Source: Candidatus Cibiobacter qucibialis
GTDB lineage: Bacteria; Bacillota; Clostridia; Oscillospirales; Ruminococcaceae
Direction of reading: 5' to 3'
DNA: 34,621 nucleotides
Assembly: GCA_004000625.1 (NCBI GenBank)
Contig: SAUS01000024.1
Location: 1-34,621 of the forward strand
Below, piece after piece: positions 18,335-25,559 of the stretch (its first letter is position 1; every line of letters starts with the position of its first letter). The notes below the pieces were generated by a model. The model saw only the letters and a list, made by a program, of their open reading frames with translations. It was not told where the DNA came from and searched no databases. Position numbers and translations under genes: made by a program.

Positions 18335-18342
18335 TGTATAGT
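18314..18342 (+). promoter_or_regulatory. Internal promoter with palindromic spacer before gtrB
   Basis: TTTACC (18314-18319) and TATAGT (18337-18342) are 17 bp apart. The spacer holds a perfect 16-bp palindrome, CTATTTTGCAAAATAG (18319-18334), overlapping the stop codon of the preceding gene. It would let gtrB and wecE be expressed apart from the long upstream operon. Operator function is inferred. Confidence 0.5.
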
Positions 18343-18407
18343 GATAAGGGTCTGCCCGGCTATTGCGGCAGTGGGCCAAAGACTAAACTTAAAGGAATGA
18401 AGCCTGC

Positions 18408-19391
18408 ATGAGCGAGAAGAAAAAAGTCATCTCTGTTATGATCCCTACCTATAACGAGGAGGAGAACGCCCGCCCCATCTATGAGGCGGTGCGGGATGAG
18501 ATTCGGAAGGACTGCCCGGATTATGACTATGAGATCCTTTTTATTGATAATAAAAGCCAGGATCGTACCCGCCGGATCATTACGGACATCTGCGCGCAGG
18601 ACCCCAAGGTCAAAGCCATTTTTAACAGCAAGAACTTTGGTCAGTTCAACAGCCCCTATTACGGTATGATCCATACCACAGGGGACTGCACCATTACCAT
18701 CTGCGCGGACTTCCAGGACCCGGTGGAGATGATTCCAAAGTTTGTGGCTGAATGGGAAAAAGGCTACAAAATTGTAATCGGCAAAAAGACCACCAGCCAG
18801 GAAAACCCTGTCATGTACTTTTTGCGGGACTGTTACTACAAAACCATCAAAAAGATGAGCAATGTGGAAATGATCGAGCAGTTTACCGGGTTTGGCCTGT
18901 ACGATAAAAGCTTTATCCAGACCCTGCGTGATTTGCACGACCCCACCCCGTTTTTGCGCGGGATTGTGGCGGAGCTTGGCCCCGAGCGCAAGGAGATTGA
19001 ATACACCCAGCCCAAGCGCCGGGCAGGCAAGACCCACAACAACTGGTACAGCCTGTTTGATGCCGCCATGCTCAGCTTTACCAGCTACACCAAGATTGGG
19101 ATGCGGATGGCGGAGTTCTTCGGCTTTTTCTGCGCGGCGGTCAGCTTTATCCTGGGGCTTGTGTTCCTGGTGGCAAAGCTGATCCACTGGAATACCTTTG
19201 CTGCGGGTTATGCCCCGATGATTATTGCCGTGTTCTTTGTGGGTGGTGTGCAGCTGACCTTTCTGGGATTTTTGGGCGAGTACATCATGGCAATGAACGC
19301 CCGTATTATGGACCGCCCCCTGGTGGTGGAAGAAAAGCGGCTGAATTTTGAACCCGAAACGCCGGAAAGTGATGTTGTCCGCGCCCAGTGA
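18408..19391 (+). CDS. gtrB: GtrB-type polyprenyl-phosphate glycosyltransferase (GT2)
   Basis: 327-residue GT2 enzyme of the DPM1/GtrB type, transferring a hexose from a nucleotide sugar to undecaprenyl phosphate on the inner face. SVMIPTYNEEENARPIYEAV opens the GT-A domain, FIDNKSQDRT and CADFQDP are the nucleotide and metal motifs, and two C-terminal membrane helices (about 230-290) anchor it, ending in FLGEYIMAMNARIMDRPL, typical of GtrB. AAGGAATG lies before the ATG. With GtrA (11311) and a GT-C enzyme it would complete a three-part system adding side sugars outside the cell. Confidence 0.92.
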   Translation: MSEKKKVISVMIPTYNEEENARPIYEAVRDEIRKDCPDYDYEILFIDNKSQDRTRRIITDICAQDPKVKAIFNSKNFGQFNSPYYGMIHTTGDCTITICADFQDPVEMIPKFVAEWEKGYKIVIGKKTTSQENPVMYFLRDCYYKTIKKMSNVEMIEQFTGFGLYDKSFIQTLRDLHDPTPFLRGIVAELGPERKEIEYTQPKRRAGKTHNNWYSLFDAAMLSFTSYTKIGMRMAEFFGFFCAAVSFILGLVFLVAKLIHWNTFAAGYAPMIIAVFFVGGVQLTFLGFLGEYIMAMNARIMDRPLVVEEKRLNFEPETPESDVVRAQ

Positions 19392-19436
19392 TAACGGCCG
19401 GATGGTTACAATAGATTGCGAGTTGACAGTAAAACA

Positions 19437-20570
19437 ATGATTCCTTTTAATATTCCCCCGCAGGTTGGTACAGAGCTGGACTATATGCGCCAGGCCATGG
19501 CCAACAATAAGATCTGCGGCGATGGCCCTTTTACCCGCCGCTGTGATGAATGGATGGAACAGCGGTTCCATGCGGGCAAGGTGCTGCTGACCACCAGCGG
19601 TACCACCGCGCTGGAAATGGCTGCCCTGCTGTGCGGCATCCAGCCCGGTGATGAGGTGATCCTGCCCAGCTACACATTTTCTTCCACGGCAACGGCCTTT
19701 GTTTTAGCTGGGGCCAAGCTGGTGTTTGTGGATATCCGCCCGGACACCATGAACATTGACGAAGCAAAAATTGAACCCGCCATTACCGAAAAAACCAAAG
19801 TCATCTGCGTGATGCACTATGCCGGTGTGGCCTGCGATATGGATACCATTATGCAGATCGCCCGCCGCCATAACCTGAAGGTGGTGGAAGATGCCGCCCA
19901 GGGCGTGATGGCCAGTTATAAAGGCAAGGCGCTGGGCACCATCGGCGATTTTGGCTGCTACTCTTTCCATGAGACGAAGAACTTCTCAATGGGGGAGGGG
20001 GGCGCGCTGGTCATCAATGACCCCGAAACCGTGACCAAGGCCGAAATCCTGCGGGAAAAGGGTACCAACCGCGCCAGTTTTCTGCGCGGCCAGGTAGATA
20101 AATATACCTGGGTTTCTTATGGCTCCAGCTACCTGCCCAGTGATCTGAATGCCGCTTACCTGTGGGCACAGCTGGAACAGGCCGATACCATCAATACAGA
20201 CCGTACCCACAGCTGGGATTATTACGCACAGGAGCTGGCACCGCTGGCTGAAGCAGGCCTATTGGAGCTGCCCACCGTGCCGGAAGGCTGTGTGCATAAC
20301 GGGCATTTGTTCTATGTCAAGCTGCGGGATCTGGAACAGCGCACCGCGTTCATTGCTTATTTGAAAGCCCACGGTGTGGCATCGGCTTTCCATTATGTGC
20401 CGCTGCACAGCGCCCCGGCGGGCATCCAATACGGCCGCTTTGCCGGTGTGGATGAATACACCACCAAGGAAAGCAACCGCCTGACCCGCCTGCCGCTGTA
20501 CTATGGTCTGACCGAAGCCGACCGCGCAGCCGTGGTGCAGGTGGTCAAAGACTTTTTTGCACAGAAATAA
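19437..20570 (+). CDS. wecE: dTDP-4-amino-4,6-dideoxygalactose transaminase
   Basis: PLP-dependent sugar aminotransferase converting dTDP-4-keto-6-deoxyglucose to dTDP-4-amino-4,6-dideoxygalactose (dTDP-Fuc4N) with glutamate. MIPFNIPPQVGTELDY opens it as in E. coli RffA/WecE. The PLP lysine is Lys181 in SFHETKNFSMGEGG, and the upstream VEDAAQG holds the cofactor-contacting Asp. The 377 residues nearly equal the E. coli length. The ATG at 19437 fits the family, though its ribosome binding site is weak; a TTG at 19416 is the alternative. rmlA and rmlB, which make its substrate, are not in the window. Last gene of the plus-strand glycan run. Confidence 0.93.
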   Translation: MIPFNIPPQVGTELDYMRQAMANNKICGDGPFTRRCDEWMEQRFHAGKVLLTTSGTTALEMAALLCGIQPGDEVILPSYTFSSTATAFVLAGAKLVFVDIRPDTMNIDEAKIEPAITEKTKVICVMHYAGVACDMDTIMQIARRHNLKVVEDAAQGVMASYKGKALGTIGDFGCYSFHETKNFSMGEGGALVINDPETVTKAEILREKGTNRASFLRGQVDKYTWVSYGSSYLPSDLNAAYLWAQLEQADTINTDRTHSWDYYAQELAPLAEAGLLELPTVPEGCVHNGHLFYVKLRDLEQRTAFIAYLKAHGVASAFHYVPLHSAPAGIQYGRFAGVDEYTTKESNRLTRLPLYYGLTEADRAAVVQVVKDFFAQK

Positions 20571-20601
20571 CATGCCCAGTGCATGAAATCAGCAATATAA
20601 C

Positions 20602-20650
20602 AAAAATCCGTATCCCGAATGCCAAGCAGGGCAGGAGGATACGGATTTTT
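20602..20650 (+). terminator. Intrinsic terminator after wecE
   Basis: A perfect 14-bp stem pairs 20602-20615 with 20637-20650 around a 21-nt loop. The second arm ends in TTTTT and more T-rich sequence follows. It closes the plus-strand operon. Between here and apbE (20571-20947) there is only this terminator, the MITE-like element and about 107 bp with no clear feature, apart from a weak AAACC-AA-GGTTT hairpin near 20916-20927 that might end apbE transcription. Confidence 0.9.
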
Positions 20651-20664
20651 CTGTTTGTTCTTTT

Positions 20665-20840
20665 AAGGCAACACCGCACAATTCCCGCCTTACGGCTTAA
20701 GCACCGCTCCGGCGGCTGCGGCACGGCATCTGCGTTGCCAAAATGCTCGATAAGACATCCAGTATTATCTGCGCTTTTGGCTTAGCATCTGCCGCACCTC
20801 GCTCGCCGTATCGGCACTTAGAATTATGCGGTATTGCCTT
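20665..20840 (+). repeat. MITE-like element, complete copy
   Basis: 176 bp with terminal inverted repeats of 20 bp: AAGGCAACACCGCACAATTC at the left and, read on the other strand, AAGGCAATACCGCATAATTC at the right (18 of 20 identical). The inner arms are also imperfectly complementary (GCGGCA and GCCAAAA segments recur inverted), so the whole element can fold into a long hairpin. No ORF of note. Partial copies form both window ends. A target-site duplication could not be defined; TTAA flanks this copy on both sides if two terminal bases are counted, but the other copies do not show it. Confidence 0.8.
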
Positions 20841-20947
20841 AAAATTAAGCGAAAATTCTCCACGGAACAATGAGGTCAGGGCACGGGGGACGAAACGCTT
20901 GCCTGTTTGTATAAAAAACCAAGGTTTCTACAGGGGAATAATGCCGT

Positions 20948-22006
20948 TCACTTTCCCCACCCGCTGCTTTGCAGCATGGTTTCATCGCTCAGCATCCACA
21001 GGGCTTCCACATCGTTCAGCTGCTCGATCAAAGCCTGCCCTTTTTCTACCGGCATGCAGAACACACCGGTGGAAAGCGCATCCCCCAGGCCGCTGTCACT
21101 GCTTACAATGGCAACGCTGTTCATGTAGCGGGCAGGCTGCAGGGTGGTCAGGTCGATCAGGTGGTGGTAGCGTACACCGTCCACGGTAAAGTAACGCTGG
21201 TAGTCCCCGCTGATCACAAGGCTTTGCCCCGGCTGCAGCTCCACGGTATCCACATAGCGTGCGGTGGCGTATTGTCCGTCCTGATCCGGCCAGGGGTTAT
21301 CGACCCCGGCAACCCAGGACCCGCTGTTGGGCTTGGTGCCAATGGCGCGCACATTGCCACCCACGTTCAACAGGGCGCTGGTCAGGCCGCGGGCTTCGGC
21401 TGCCTGGGCGCATTGCTCCACCGCATAGCCTTTGCCAATGCTGCCAACGTCCAGCTGCAATTCCGGGTCTGCAAAATACACCGTCCCGGTATTCTGGTTC
21501 AAAATCAAATCATCCATATTGCAGTGGGCAGCCGCAGCCTGCAGATCGGCGGTTTTGGGCAGGATATCGGCGCTTACCTTGGCTCCATCGCCCGCGGCGG
21601 TGCGGGCATCGTGCCAGTAGCGCAGCACCGCCCCGGCAGCGGCATTGCAGGCACCGTCCGTTGCCTGGTACATCTCCTGCGCGAAGGTCAGCAGGTTCAT
21701 AATCTCATCCCCAACGGCAACGGGGGCAGCGGCGGCTCCGGCGTTTACATCCGCCAGGTTGGTCATGCCGTCATAGTGGTTGTAAATATCATACAGCTGG
21801 TTATACCGCAGCAGGTCTGCATGCAGGGCGGTCATCTGGGTGTTCCAGTCGGCTTCACTGTCGGCATAGCCGCTGATGACAGTAACGGTGTCAAACACAT
21901 CCCACCAAGTTATGCTGTAGCGCTGGGGGCTGGTGGTTCCAGTTGCCGCACAGCCGCTCAGCAGCAGGCAGAGCGCCAGCACCGCACAGGTCAGGCGGCG
22001 CTTCAT
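20948..22006 (-). CDS. apbE: FAD:protein FMN transferase, lipoprotein
   Basis: 352-residue ApbE family protein exported as a lipoprotein: signal peptide 1-18 with lipobox LLSGC (Cys19). ApbE attaches FMN covalently to Thr/Ser of partner flavoproteins such as Rnf/Nqr subunits. Typical features are ITWWDVFDTVTVISGYA near the start, LDVGSIGKGYAVE, ALLNVGGNVRAIG, and YHHLIDLTTLQPARY, followed by the metal-binding SSDSGLGDALSTGVF. The start codon overlaps the stop of the DUF3783 gene (ATGA), so the two are coupled. No target flavoprotein is seen nearby. Confidence 0.95.
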   Translation of the reverse strand: MKRRLTCAVLALCLLLSGCAATGTTSPQRYSITWWDVFDTVTVISGYADSEADWNTQMTALHADLLRYNQLYDIYNHYDGMTNLADVNAGAAAAPVAVGDEIMNLLTFAQEMYQATDGACNAAAGAVLRYWHDARTAAGDGAKVSADILPKTADLQAAAAHCNMDDLILNQNTGTVYFADPELQLDVGSIGKGYAVEQCAQAAEARGLTSALLNVGGNVRAIGTKPNSGSWVAGVDNPWPDQDGQYATARYVDTVELQPGQSLVISGDYQRYFTVDGVRYHHLIDLTTLQPARYMNSVAIVSSDSGLGDALSTGVFCMPVEKGQALIEQLNDVEALWMLSDETMLQSSGWGK

Positions 22007-22407
22007 GCCTGGCCTCCCACGTGTTCATGCTCGCGGTTCAGTTCGGCCAGCAGGGCAGCAAGGGTCCAGCCGCGGCTGGTGGGGGTTACCATGGCGCGCA
22101 GCGGGATCACCGCCCCGCCGCGGCGCACTTCATCCACAAACTGGCCCAGATCGCCGTTGTCATGCCGCAGCCCGCTCACAATCATGGCCGGGCGCTCCGG
22201 TACATCCGGGGCGGGGGCGGCTTCACCGCCAGTGTGCCGCCCGGTGCAAAGGGCTTCTATGGTGGTGCCCAGGTCGGCGGCGGTCAAAAGGCGGACTTTC
22301 AGGCGGCTCAGGCGTGCAGCGTGTTCCACCGCGGCGTGCTCGGCACTGCCGGGGGCAACCTGCCACAGCAGCACACAGCGCGGTTCCTGCTGGATTCTGG
22401 CTTTCAT
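22003..22407 (-). CDS. DUF3783 domain-containing protein
   Basis: 134 residues of unknown function. The C-terminal half, MIVSGLRHDNGDLGQFVDEVRR and the following segment ending TSRGWTLAALLAELNREHEH, resembles the DUF3783 domain of Firmicutes. The N-terminal half looks like a small alpha/beta domain (RCVLLWQVAPGSAEH). No signal peptide. GAGG lies seven bases before the ATG. It is coupled to apbE by a 4-bp overlap, so a link to flavin-modified proteins is possible but unsupported. Confidence 0.8.
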   Translation of the reverse strand: MKARIQQEPRCVLLWQVAPGSAEHAAVEHAARLSRLKVRLLTAADLGTTIEALCTGRHTGGEAAPAPDVPERPAMIVSGLRHDNGDLGQFVDEVRRGGAVIPLRAMVTPTSRGWTLAALLAELNREHEHVGGQA

Positions 22408-22422
22408 AACAATACCTCGTTA

Positions 22423-22446
22423 TGCCTGCCCGCAGCCGGGCAGGCA
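22423..22446 (-). promoter_or_regulatory. Hairpin just upstream of the DUF3783 ribosome binding site
   Basis: TGCCTGCCCG (22423-22432) pairs perfectly with CGGGCAGGCA (22437-22446) around a 4-nt loop. No T-run follows in the direction of transcription; the GAGG of the DUF3783 gene comes a few bases later. It may protect or regulate the 5' end of that mRNA. Confidence 0.45.
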
Positions 22447-22465
22447 GCAATCATAAAATCAAAAT

Positions 22466-22496
22466 GTGCGGCGCAGGGGTCAGCCCCGCGCCGCAC
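22466..22496 (-). terminator. Intrinsic terminator of secA
   Basis: GTGCGGCGC (22466-22474) pairs with GCGCCGCAC (22488-22496), and GGGG/CCCC extend the stem inside past a one-base bulge. On the minus strand the tail is ATTTTGATTTTA. It separates secA from the DUF3783-apbE pair. Confidence 0.8.
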
Positions 22497-22512
22497 GGTG
22501 GAAAAGGTTCAA

Positions 22513-25383
22513 TTACAGGTCAGGGTGATACTCTTTGCAGGTGCATTTTTTCCATTTCAGGCCGCTGCCGCAGGGGCAGGGATCGTTGCGACCAATCTTG
22601 GTCACGCGCACAGGGGTGGCACCCTTGGCACCAGCCTGAGCCGGTGCGCCTTCGCCGGTGGGCTTGGCAACCTGTTCGCGTTTCGGCTCCTGGTTCTGCT
22701 GGCGCACTTCAATGGTCAGCAGCATGTGTACGGCATCCTCGCGGATGGTGGCGATCATCTCGTCAAACATGGCAAAGCCTTCAATGCGGTATTCCACAAT
22801 GGGGTCGCGTTGGCCGTAACCGCGCAGGCTCATGCCCTGCTTCAGCTGGTCCATGTTGTCAATGTGCTCCATCCACTTGGAGTCAACATTGCGCAGCAGA
22901 CAGATACGCTCCAGTTCGCGCATCATGGGGGCACCGTACTTCTGCTCTTTGCTTTCCAGAATGCTCATGCCGCGCTCATACAGCACCTTGGCAACATCCT
23001 CGCGCTTCAGATCATTCAGCTGCTCGGCAGTGTAGTTGAAATCAGTGGGCAGGCACAGCCAGTTCAGGTAGTGGCGGCGCAGGGCGGCAAAATCCCAATC
23101 GTCGGCGGTTTCGCCGCTCAGGAAGGACTCGCAGGTCTCGTCGATGGACTGCTTCATCATCTCGTGCAGCTTGTCGGAGATATCCTCGCCGTCCAGCACC
23201 ATCTGACGCTGCTTGTAGATGATTTCGCGCTGCTGGTTCATGACATCGTCATACTGCAGCACCTGCTTACGGATGGCAAAGTTGGAAGCTTCCAGCTTTT
23301 TCTGGGCGCTCTCGATCGTATTGGTGATCAGCTTGTTCTCGATGGGCATGTCCTCGTCCAGGCCCAGGGTATCCATCAGGCCCTGCACGCGCTCACCGCC
23401 GAAAATGCGCATCAGGTCATCTTCCAGGCTCAGGAAGAAACGGGATGCACCGGGGTCGCCCTGACGGCCGGCACGGCCGCGCAGCTGGTTATCAATACGG
23501 CGGCTTTCGTGGCGTTCAGTGCCAATGATGAACAGGCCGCCAGCTTCGCGCACAGCCTCGGCTTCGCGCTTGACTTCCGGTTCATATTCTTCAACCAGCT
23601 CGTCAAAGCGCTTGCGGGCAGCCAGAATATCAGCATCCTGGGTGTCGGCATGGCCGTCGCACTCGGTCATCAGCATTTCAACTTTTGCTTCATAGGCTGT
23701 GTCCGGGGCAGGGGGGATGGGCAGACCCTGTGCCTTGGCGCGGGCTTTGGCGTGCTCGTATTCGTCTTTCAGCACTTCCAGGTCGGCATTCATCTGGCGG
23801 GTCAGCTCTTTGCGCAGGGTGGCCTTTGCCATATAGGTCACGTTGCCGCCCAGCATGATATCGGTGCCGCGGCCAGCCATATTGGTGGCGATGGTCACAG
23901 CGCCCTGCTTACCGGCCTGTGCAACGATTTCGGCTTCGCGCTCATGCTGCTTTGCATTCAGCACATTGTGCTCAATGCCGCGCTTTTTCAGCAGCTTGGA
24001 AAGCGCCTCGCTCTTTTCCACGCTGACGGTACCAACCAGAACGGGCTGGCCCTTGGCGTGGCATTCGGCAACCTGCTCGATCACGGCATTATACTTGCCG
24101 TTGATGGTCTTGTACACGCTGTCCGGCAGGTCCTTGCGGGCGCGGGGCTTGTTGGTGGGGATGGATACGATCTGCAAGCCGTAAATTTCGCTGAACTCGT
24201 CCGCTTCGGTGGAAGCCGTACCGGTCATGCCGCCCAGCTTTTTGTACATGCGGAAATAGTTCTGGAAGGTGATGCTGGCCAAAGTCTTGCTCTCAGCAGC
24301 AACGGTCACGCCTTCCTTGGCTTCAATGGCCTGGTGCAGACCGTCATTGAAGCGGCGGCCATACATCAGACGGCCGGTGAATTCATCAACGATGATGACC
24401 TCGCCGTCTTTCACGATATAGTCGGTATCACGGTGCATCACACCGCGGGCCTTGATGGCACCGTCAATATAGTGGCGCAGGGTCATGTTGTCGGCATCGG
24501 CCAGGTTCTCAACATTGAACCATGCTTCGGCTTTCTTAACGCCGCTTTCGGTCAGGGTGCAGGTCTTGTGCTTTTCGTCCACAACGTAATCACCGTCAAC
24601 CTGTTCATCGGCTTCCACTTTGTCGTCCAGTTCAACGATGACAGACTTTTTCAGCGTTTTGGCAAAGTCGTCCGCGCGCTTGTACATCACGCTGGAATCT
24701 TCGCCCTTGCCGGAGATGATCAGCGGGGTACGGGCTTCATCAATCAGGATGGAGTCCACCTCGTCCACGATGGCGTAAGCATGGCCGCGCTGCACCATGC
24801 TGGCCTTGTAAACCACCATGTTGTCACGCAGGTAGTCAAAGCCAAACTCGTTGTTGGTGCCGTAAGTAACATCCGCCAGGTAAGCCTTGCGGCGGTCCTG
24901 CGGCTGTACGTCATGGATAACCAGGCCGACCGTCAAGCCAAGAAAGCGGTAAACCTTGCCCATCCATTCGCTGTCGCGCTTGGCCAGGTAATCGTTGACG
25001 GTAACAACATGCACGCCTTCGCCGGTCAGGGCATTCAGGTAAACGGGCATGGTGGCCACCAGGGTCTTGCCTTCACCGGTCTGCATCTCGGCAATGCAGG
25101 AACGATGAAGCACAATGCCGCCGATGATCTGCACCGGGTAGGGCTTCAGGCCCAGCACACGCCAGTCCGCTTCGCGGCAGACGGCGAACGCTTCGGGCAG
25201 GATATCGTCAAGGCTGGCCCCGTTTTTCAGCTTTTCTTTCAGGTACGGGGTTTTGGCCTGTAATTCTTCGTCAGTAAGTTTCTGCATTTCGGGCTCAAGT
25301 TCCAGCACCTTGTTGGCAATGGGTTTGATGCGCTTGAGCTCTTTGTCGGAAAAATTACCGAACAGTTTTTCCATAAAAGACAT
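22513..25383 (-). CDS. secA: Preprotein translocase ATPase SecA
   Basis: Motor of Sec-dependent protein export, 956 residues. Seen in order: NBD1 with MQTGEGKT and DEVDSILIDEARTPL; the preprotein cross-linking domain; NBD2 with NMAGRGTDI and ERRIDNQLRGRAGRQGDPG-type motifs (here beginning HESRRIDNQ); scaffold and wing domains; and a C-terminal zinc motif. An insertion of about 85 charged residues in NBD2, between GGNVTYMAKATLRKE and AGGLFIIGTERHES, explains the length over Bacillus SecA and is common in some clostridia. Start: the ATG at 25383 has AGGTG seven bases upstream; ATGs at 25410 and 25374 fit less well. The zinc ligands read C-x-C-x8-C-x-C, shifted by one from the usual form. Confidence 0.97.
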   Translation of the reverse strand: MSFMEKLFGNFSDKELKRIKPIANKVLELEPEMQKLTDEELQAKTPYLKEKLKNGASLDDILPEAFAVCREADWRVLGLKPYPVQIIGGIVLHRSCIAEMQTGEGKTLVATMPVYLNALTGEGVHVVTVNDYLAKRDSEWMGKVYRFLGLTVGLVIHDVQPQDRRKAYLADVTYGTNNEFGFDYLRDNMVVYKASMVQRGHAYAIVDEVDSILIDEARTPLIISGKGEDSSVMYKRADDFAKTLKKSVIVELDDKVEADEQVDGDYVVDEKHKTCTLTESGVKKAEAWFNVENLADADNMTLRHYIDGAIKARGVMHRDTDYIVKDGEVIIVDEFTGRLMYGRRFNDGLHQAIEAKEGVTVAAESKTLASITFQNYFRMYKKLGGMTGTASTEADEFSEIYGLQIVSIPTNKPRARKDLPDSVYKTINGKYNAVIEQVAECHAKGQPVLVGTVSVEKSEALSKLLKKRGIEHNVLNAKQHEREAEIVAQAGKQGAVTIATNMAGRGTDIMLGGNVTYMAKATLRKELTRQMNADLEVLKDEYEHAKARAKAQGLPIPPAPDTAYEAKVEMLMTECDGHADTQDADILAARKRFDELVEEYEPEVKREAEAVREAGGLFIIGTERHESRRIDNQLRGRAGRQGDPGASRFFLSLEDDLMRIFGGERVQGLMDTLGLDEDMPIENKLITNTIESAQKKLEASNFAIRKQVLQYDDVMNQQREIIYKQRQMVLDGEDISDKLHEMMKQSIDETCESFLSGETADDWDFAALRRHYLNWLCLPTDFNYTAEQLNDLKREDVAKVLYERGMSILESKEQKYGAPMMRELERICLLRNVDSKWMEHIDNMDQLKQGMSLRGYGQRDPIVEYRIEGFAMFDEMIATIREDAVHMLLTIEVRQQNQEPKREQVAKPTGEGAPAQAGAKGATPVRVTKIGRNDPCPCGSGLKWKKCTCKEYHPDL

Positions 25384-25465
25384 AAGTAAACACCTGTATT
25401 TCTGCCGCATGGCGGCGAATGGATCAGCAGGGGAACCCCTGTTGGATACAATGCTATACTTTAAT

Positions 25466-25495
25466 ATAATACACCCGCGCAGGGTACTGTGTCAA
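25466..25495 (-). promoter_or_regulatory. Sigma-A-type promoter of secA
   Basis: On the minus strand, TTGACA (25490-25495) and TATTAT (25466-25471) are 18 bp apart. The -35 box lies in the loop of the 14-bp palindrome at 25470-25510 and one arm fills the spacer, so promoter and upstream terminator are interlaced. Confidence 0.75.
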
Positions 25496-25510
25496 ACCTG
25501 CGCGGGTGTA
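25470..25510 (-). terminator. Perfect 14-bp hairpin between the EamA gene and secA
   Basis: TACACCCGCGCAGG (25470-25483) and CCTGCGCGGGTGTA (25497-25510) are perfect complements with a 13-nt loop, about 50 bp after the EamA stop. In the minus direction it is followed by TTATATT rather than a T-run, so termination efficiency is uncertain. It may instead act as an operator on the secA promoter. Confidence 0.6.
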
Positions 25511-25559
25511 AAATGCAAATATTAAACTGTTTCAGCGGCTTTTGTTGAAACTTGGCCGG

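Noticed and set aside
16838..18379. Open frame of 513 codons antisense to the large membrane protein
   Set aside because: His/Gln-rich shadow. The sense protein has consistent membrane helices and fits the operon.
20663..20842. TTAA as the target-site duplication of the MITE-like element
   Set aside because: TTAA flanks the middle copy only if two terminal bases are shared, and the partial copies at the window ends have other flanks (TTTG and CAAA).
21943..25263. Open frame of 1106 codons on the plus strand opposite secA
   Set aside because: It is antisense to an unmistakable secA, has His/Gln/Gly-rich non-globular composition, no family motif and no ribosome binding site. High third-position GC in secA keeps the opposite frame open.
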